From assembly GCF_003938655.1 (NCBI RefSeq), contig NZ_RJJT01000018.1:1-64000 (forward strand): 64,000 bases of DNA, in the 5' to 3' direction. The DNA is from Rhizobium pisi (GTDB lineage: Bacteria > Pseudomonadota > Alphaproteobacteria > Rhizobiales > Rhizobiaceae). Both the position numbers and the translations under genes were made by a program. This document shows, one piece after another, positions 60,844 through 64,000 of the stretch. Within the stretch, counting starts at the first letter, position 1. Every line of letters starts with the position of its first letter. The notes under the pieces are model-generated. The model was given only the letters and a program-made list of their open reading frames with translations. It was not told the DNA's origin and did not search any database.

Positions 60844-62061
60844 TCAGAGCGCGCCGTTTTTCGGCGGCGTCACGCCGTTCAGATGGTAGTTGCCGACCAC
60901 GTGGTATTTCCAGCGAACGGGATCGTGCAGCGTATGGGTGCGGGCATTGCGCCAGTGGCGGTCGAGATTGAGGCCGACCTGCACGGACGAGGTTCCGGCA
61001 AGCTCGAACAGCGTATTCGCAGCCTCGATCGCTACTTCTGTCGTCAGCACTTTCGCCGCGGCGACCGCAAGCGTCGCCGCGATCACCTTTTCCTCCGTCG
61101 TCTCGACCTGCGCGGCATCGACCTTGTGGCCGGCGCGCTCGACAAGAGCCGTTGCGGCTTCGAGCCGGATGGCGGTCTGGCCGATCTTGGCGATGGTCAG
61201 CGGATCGTCGGAGGCACGGTCGAGGCCGCTATCCATCCAGGGGCGCGATTTCGTCCTGACGAACTCAAGCGTTTCGGCGAAAGCCGCCCGCGCGATACCG
61301 AGATCGACGCCAGCATGAATGATCTGGCCGACGGAACCGATCGTCGTCGGCCGCTCGAAACCCTTGTGGTGAGAGACGACGGAATCGGCGCTGACATAGA
61401 CATTGTCGAGGATCGTAGTGCCGCTGCCGGTTGTGCGCTGGCCGAAACCGTCCCAGTCGTCGACGATCTCGACGCCTTCGGTGCCCTTCGGCACGAAGGC
61501 CATGGTCAGCCGATCCTCCGGATCGAGCGCGAAGACGGTGATCCAGTCGGCGAAGAGCACGCCCGTGGAATAGAATTTGCGGCCGTTGATCCGGTAGCCC
61601 GGACCGTCGCGGGTGATGCGTGTGTTGTAATGGCCGACCGTCTTGGTGCCGCGCTCGGACAGCGCATTGCCGAAACGATCGCCGGCCAGCACGCGCCCGA
61701 AGAAATAGCGCTGCTGCTCTTCGCTGCCGTCGGTTCTCAGCGCCTCAAGAATATAAAAATGGTTCTGCGGGATCTGGCCGATCGAACCGTCCGCCTCCGA
61801 CAGAATCGCGGTAATCTCGGCGAGCACCGCATTGGAGACGTCGAGCCCACCATATTGGGCCGGCACCGTGATCGCGAGCAGTCCGGACTGTGCGAGAAGG
61901 TCGAGTTCGGCAAACGGCAGGATCCGGTCGGCATCGCGCTCGGCGGCGCGCGCGGCAAATTGTGCCGCCAGTCTGCGGGCGGTTGCAATCGCTTCCTCGT
62001 CACTGCCGATACGGGCGGCCACGGGCCGGATCTGGTCTGCTTGCCTCAGCACGGTGTTCAT
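60844..62061 (-). CDS. SfnB-family sulfur acquisition oxidoreductase (acyl-CoA dehydrogenase fold)
   Basis: The 405-residue flavoprotein has AITVPAQYGGLDVSNAVLAEI, IPQNHFYILEAL, YRINGRKFYSTGVLFADWI and a C-terminal RNARTHTLHDPVRWKYHVVGN. The pattern matches SfnB/DszC enzymes used to obtain sulfur from sulfones such as dimethyl sulfone under sulfur starvation. The ATG at 62061 has TTGGAGACATCG upstream; an in-frame extension to 62124 is probably not translated. It is divergent from the next monooxygenase at 62399. Confidence 0.87.
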   Translation of the reverse strand: MNTVLRQADQIRPVAARIGSDEEAIATARRLAAQFAARAAERDADRILPFAELDLLAQSGLLAITVPAQYGGLDVSNAVLAEITAILSEADGSIGQIPQNHFYILEALRTDGSEEQQRYFFGRVLAGDRFGNALSERGTKTVGHYNTRITRDGPGYRINGRKFYSTGVLFADWITVFALDPEDRLTMAFVPKGTEGVEIVDDWDGFGQRTTGSGTTILDNVYVSADSVVSHHKGFERPTTIGSVGQIIHAGVDLGIARAAFAETLEFVRTKSRPWMDSGLDRASDDPLTIAKIGQTAIRLEAATALVERAGHKVDAAQVETTEEKVIAATLAVAAAKVLTTEVAIEAANTLFELAGTSSVQVGLNLDRHWRNARTHTLHDPVRWKYHVVGNYHLNGVTPPKNGAL

Positions 62062-62398
62062 CGATGTCTCCAATTCTGACGATGCTATCGGTGAAAGAAA
62101 TCGAACGCCGAGATAAGAGTACAAATTCTATAGATGTGGTCGAAAATAAAATGTGTTTGCTTATCGGCTTCTGGCTGCCGCGATTAGTGTCTCGGTCCGG
62201 CGGTTTTGCGAAAACGTGGCCGGAAAAGCGCCGAAATCGCTACCGGAAATTAGCGGAGCCGGCCTCGATTTGAATTCGTCGAGTTCCTACGTAACCGCTA
62301 TCCGATGCGTCGCCGCAGCGGTTCCAGACCGAACGCCAATGCGGGGCAGGCCGCCGCCTTGCCCGATCCATGAGGAAAGTCATGACTCGTTCAGGCAG
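62062..62398. other. Divergent intergenic region
   Basis: The 337 bases separate the SfnB-like and the NtaA/SnaA-like genes. An A/T-rich segment at 62110-62160 contains AAATTCTATAGAT, a possible promoter or regulator site. An open frame runs through to the next gene but has no family resemblance here. GAGGAAAGTC before the ATG at 62382 is a good ribosome site in the wrong frame for the next gene. Confidence 0.4.
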
Positions 62399-63718
62399 TT
62401 GCGCCTCGGCGCTTTCATGCGTCCCGTCAGCCTGCACACCGGCGCGTGGCGCTATCCCGGTTCCTACCCCGACGCCAATTTCAATTTCGCGCATCTGAAG
62501 TCCTTCGCGCAAGCGCTGGAACGGGCGAAATTCGACGCCTTCTTCATGGCCGATCACCTCGCCGTGCTCAACATGCCGGTCGAAGCACTCAGGCGCAGCC
62601 ACACCGTGACCTCCTTCGAGCCTTTCACGTTGCTGTCGGCGCTGGCAGCGGTGACGGAGCGCATCGGCCTTGTCGCCACCGCTTCCACCACTTTCGACGA
62701 GCCCTATCACATCGCCCGCCGCTTCGCCTCGCTCGACCATATCAGCGGCGGCCGCGCCGGCTGGAACATCGTCACCACATCGAACCCGGATGCGGCTCTC
62801 AATTTCGGGCTGGACGAACATGTGGAGCATGGCGAGCGTTATCACCGGGCGCGAGAATTCTACGATGTCGTGACCGGGCTCTGGGACAGCTTCGCCGACG
62901 ATGCCTTCATTCGCGACCGGGAAAGCGGCCTATTCTTCGATCCGGAGAAGATGCATGTGCTCGGGCACAAGGGCGAGGAACTCAGCGTGCGCGGACCGCT
63001 CAATATCGCCCGGCCGCCGCAGGGATGGCCCGTCATCGTCCAGGCCGGCCAGTCGGACCCCGGCCGCCAGCTTGCCGCGGAAACCGCCGAGATGGTCTTC
63101 TGTTCGCCGCGCGATCTTACCGCCGGCAAGGCGCTTTATGCCGATATCAAGGGTCGCATGGAAGCGATCGGCCGTGACCGCGATCACCTGAAGATTCTGC
63201 CGGCAGGCTTCGTCATCGTCGGCGACAGCATCGAGGAAGCGCGCGCCAAACGCGCCACGCTCGACAGCCTGGTCCATTACGACAGTGCCATCGCCTCGCT
63301 TTCGATCGCGCTCGGCCATGATGCGTCCGGCTTCGATCCCGACGCGCCGCTACCATCAGATATTCCCGACACCAATGCCAGCAAGACTGGTCGGGTGCAG
63401 GTGCTGAAGCTTGCTGCGGAAGAAAATCTGACCGTGCGTCAGCTGGCCCAGCGCTACGGCGGCTATGCCGGCCTTGCCTTCGTCGGTACGCCGGCCAGCA
63501 TCGCCGACGAGATGGAGCGGTGGCTGGATGAGGAGGGTTCTGATGGCTTCAACATCGTCTTCCCCTACCTGCCGCAGGGTCTCTTCGACGTCACCGAACG
63601 GCTGGTTCCCGAGCTTCAGCGCCGCGGCCTCTTTCGCAGCGAATACGAGGGCACGACGCTGCGCGAACACCTCGGATTGCCGCGGCCGGAAAACCGGTTT
63701 TTCGCCACCGGTAGGTAA
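62399..63718 (+). CDS. NtaA/SnaA/DszA-family FMN-dependent monooxygenase (start uncertain)
   Basis: The 439-residue flavoprotein begins LRLGAFMRPVSLHTGAWRYPGSY from a TTG at 62399; an ATG at 62417 is the next choice. It contains RFASLDHISGGRAGWNIVTT, RPPQGWPVIVQAGQSDPGRQL and a C-terminal FNIVFPYLPQGLFDVTERLVPELQRRG (in parts). The best ribosome site, GAGGAAAG, serves an ATG at 62382 one frame off, so either a one-base error or shift lies between 62382 and 62399, or a weak start is used. It completes the set of reduced-flavin monooxygenases in this region. Confidence 0.87.
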   Translation: MRLGAFMRPVSLHTGAWRYPGSYPDANFNFAHLKSFAQALERAKFDAFFMADHLAVLNMPVEALRRSHTVTSFEPFTLLSALAAVTERIGLVATASTTFDEPYHIARRFASLDHISGGRAGWNIVTTSNPDAALNFGLDEHVEHGERYHRAREFYDVVTGLWDSFADDAFIRDRESGLFFDPEKMHVLGHKGEELSVRGPLNIARPPQGWPVIVQAGQSDPGRQLAAETAEMVFCSPRDLTAGKALYADIKGRMEAIGRDRDHLKILPAGFVIVGDSIEEARAKRATLDSLVHYDSAIASLSIALGHDASGFDPDAPLPSDIPDTNASKTGRVQVLKLAAEENLTVRQLAQRYGGYAGLAFVGTPASIADEMERWLDEEGSDGFNIVFPYLPQGLFDVTERLVPELQRRGLFRSEYEGTTLREHLGLPRPENRFFATGR

Positions 63719-63762
63719 CACGCTGCGGGCAGCCCCGCGCGGAAAGACGATACAAGTAGCCG

Positions 63763-63999
63763 TCAGAATTCGACGATCCTGTTGTTGAAGCCCAGCCGCG
63801 CGGCTTCGAATTCCCTTTCATCACCGGAGGGATCGCGCAATGCCTCAAACAGCGTCTTCGGCGCTGTCCAGTTCGCTTGAAATTCAGCATAGCTGACAAG
63901 GACATAGGCTACTTCGCCGCGAGCAGTGATCAGCAGCGGCCGAGCGCTCGCTTCCTTCTTCGCGTTGCTCGGATTCCGGTTGAAGGCTGCGCCGGTCAT
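63763..63999 (-). CDS. Phd/YefM-type antitoxin (possibly incomplete at window edge)
   Basis: The 78-residue frame starts MTGAAFNRNPSNAKKEA and contains PLLITARGEVAYVLVSYAEFQAN, the Phd/YefM pattern where a strand and helix form the DNA-binding dimer. The start could lie further out, beyond the window. A partner toxin would normally follow directly downstream, but only 44 bases remain before the oppositely oriented monooxygenase gene, so this looks like a solitary antitoxin or a remnant of a toxin-antitoxin pair. Confidence 0.75.
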   Translation of the reverse strand: MTGAAFNRNPSNAKKEASARPLLITARGEVAYVLVSYAEFQANWTAPKTLFEALRDPSGDEREFEAARLGFNNRIVEF

Positions 64000-64000
64000 G

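Noticed and set aside
1..64000. CRISPR arrays, tRNA or rRNA genes, phage genes
   Set aside because: No regularly spaced repeats, cloverleaf-type sequences, rRNA stretches or phage structural motifs were found on either strand.

Overview
The window looks like chromosome or large-plasmid DNA of a Rhizobium-type alphaproteobacterium, probably near R. etli or R. leguminosarum. The signs are high G+C codon use, many ABC importers, a propionyl-CoA pathway mutase of the bhbA type, a rhizobial palindromic intergenic repeat near 6.65 kb and FNR/FixK-type control of a bd oxidase. I saw no rRNA, tRNA, CRISPR or prophage. The only mobile DNA is the 5' tip of a transposase gene at the left edge, and a Phd-type antitoxin sits at the right edge.

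Layout. 0-4.4 kb: IS fragment, a MetQNI-type importer and an NtaA/SnaA-type FMN monooxygenase. 4.5-10.7 kb: methylmalonyl-CoA mutase, an FAH-family hydrolase, two Gfo/Idh/MocA oxidoreductases and a VOC protein. 10.8-20.8 kb (minus strand): an operon that routine annotation would call urea carboxylase/allophanate hydrolase. Its leader carries a guanidine-I (ykkC) riboswitch, an intrinsic terminator, a -24/-12 RpoN promoter and an NtrC-like site. I therefore read it as a nitrogen-regulated guanidine uptake and assimilation operon: NitT/TauT-type ABC importer, guanidine carboxylase, two-subunit carboxyguanidine deiminase and allophanate hydrolase. 20.9-28.0 kb: AraC regulator divergent from a sugar ABC importer that ends in a Gfo/Idh-aldo/keto reductase fusion. 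28.1-35.3 kb (minus): gbsR-like regulator-cydD-cydC-cydA-cydB-cydX, with an FNR/FixK box and a 30-bp palindrome upstream. 35.3-38.9 kb: hupE, a 2-hydroxyacid dehydrogenase, a Tim44-domain protein and a YbaK-type editing protein.

39.7-47.9 kb: a Ugp-like ABC importer with a glycerophosphodiester phosphodiesterase, a LacI regulator and an inositol-monophosphatase-family enzyme, followed by a second, divergent phosphodiesterase on the other strand. The promoter has a LacI-type operator at its start point. The gene set suggests uptake and breakdown of a glycerophosphodiester, perhaps glycerophosphoinositol. 48.0-63.7 kb: a possible organosulfur region with a ribose-type ABC system, a peptide-type ABC system, two NtaA/SnaA-type monooxygenases, a DszC-like and an SfnB-like flavoprotein and a class V aminotransferase with an apparent one-base frameshift. 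No flavin reductase is present in the window.

Across the window, five of six substrate-binding-protein genes are followed by a strong stem-loop before the next gene, which fits higher expression of the binding protein than of the rest of each importer.
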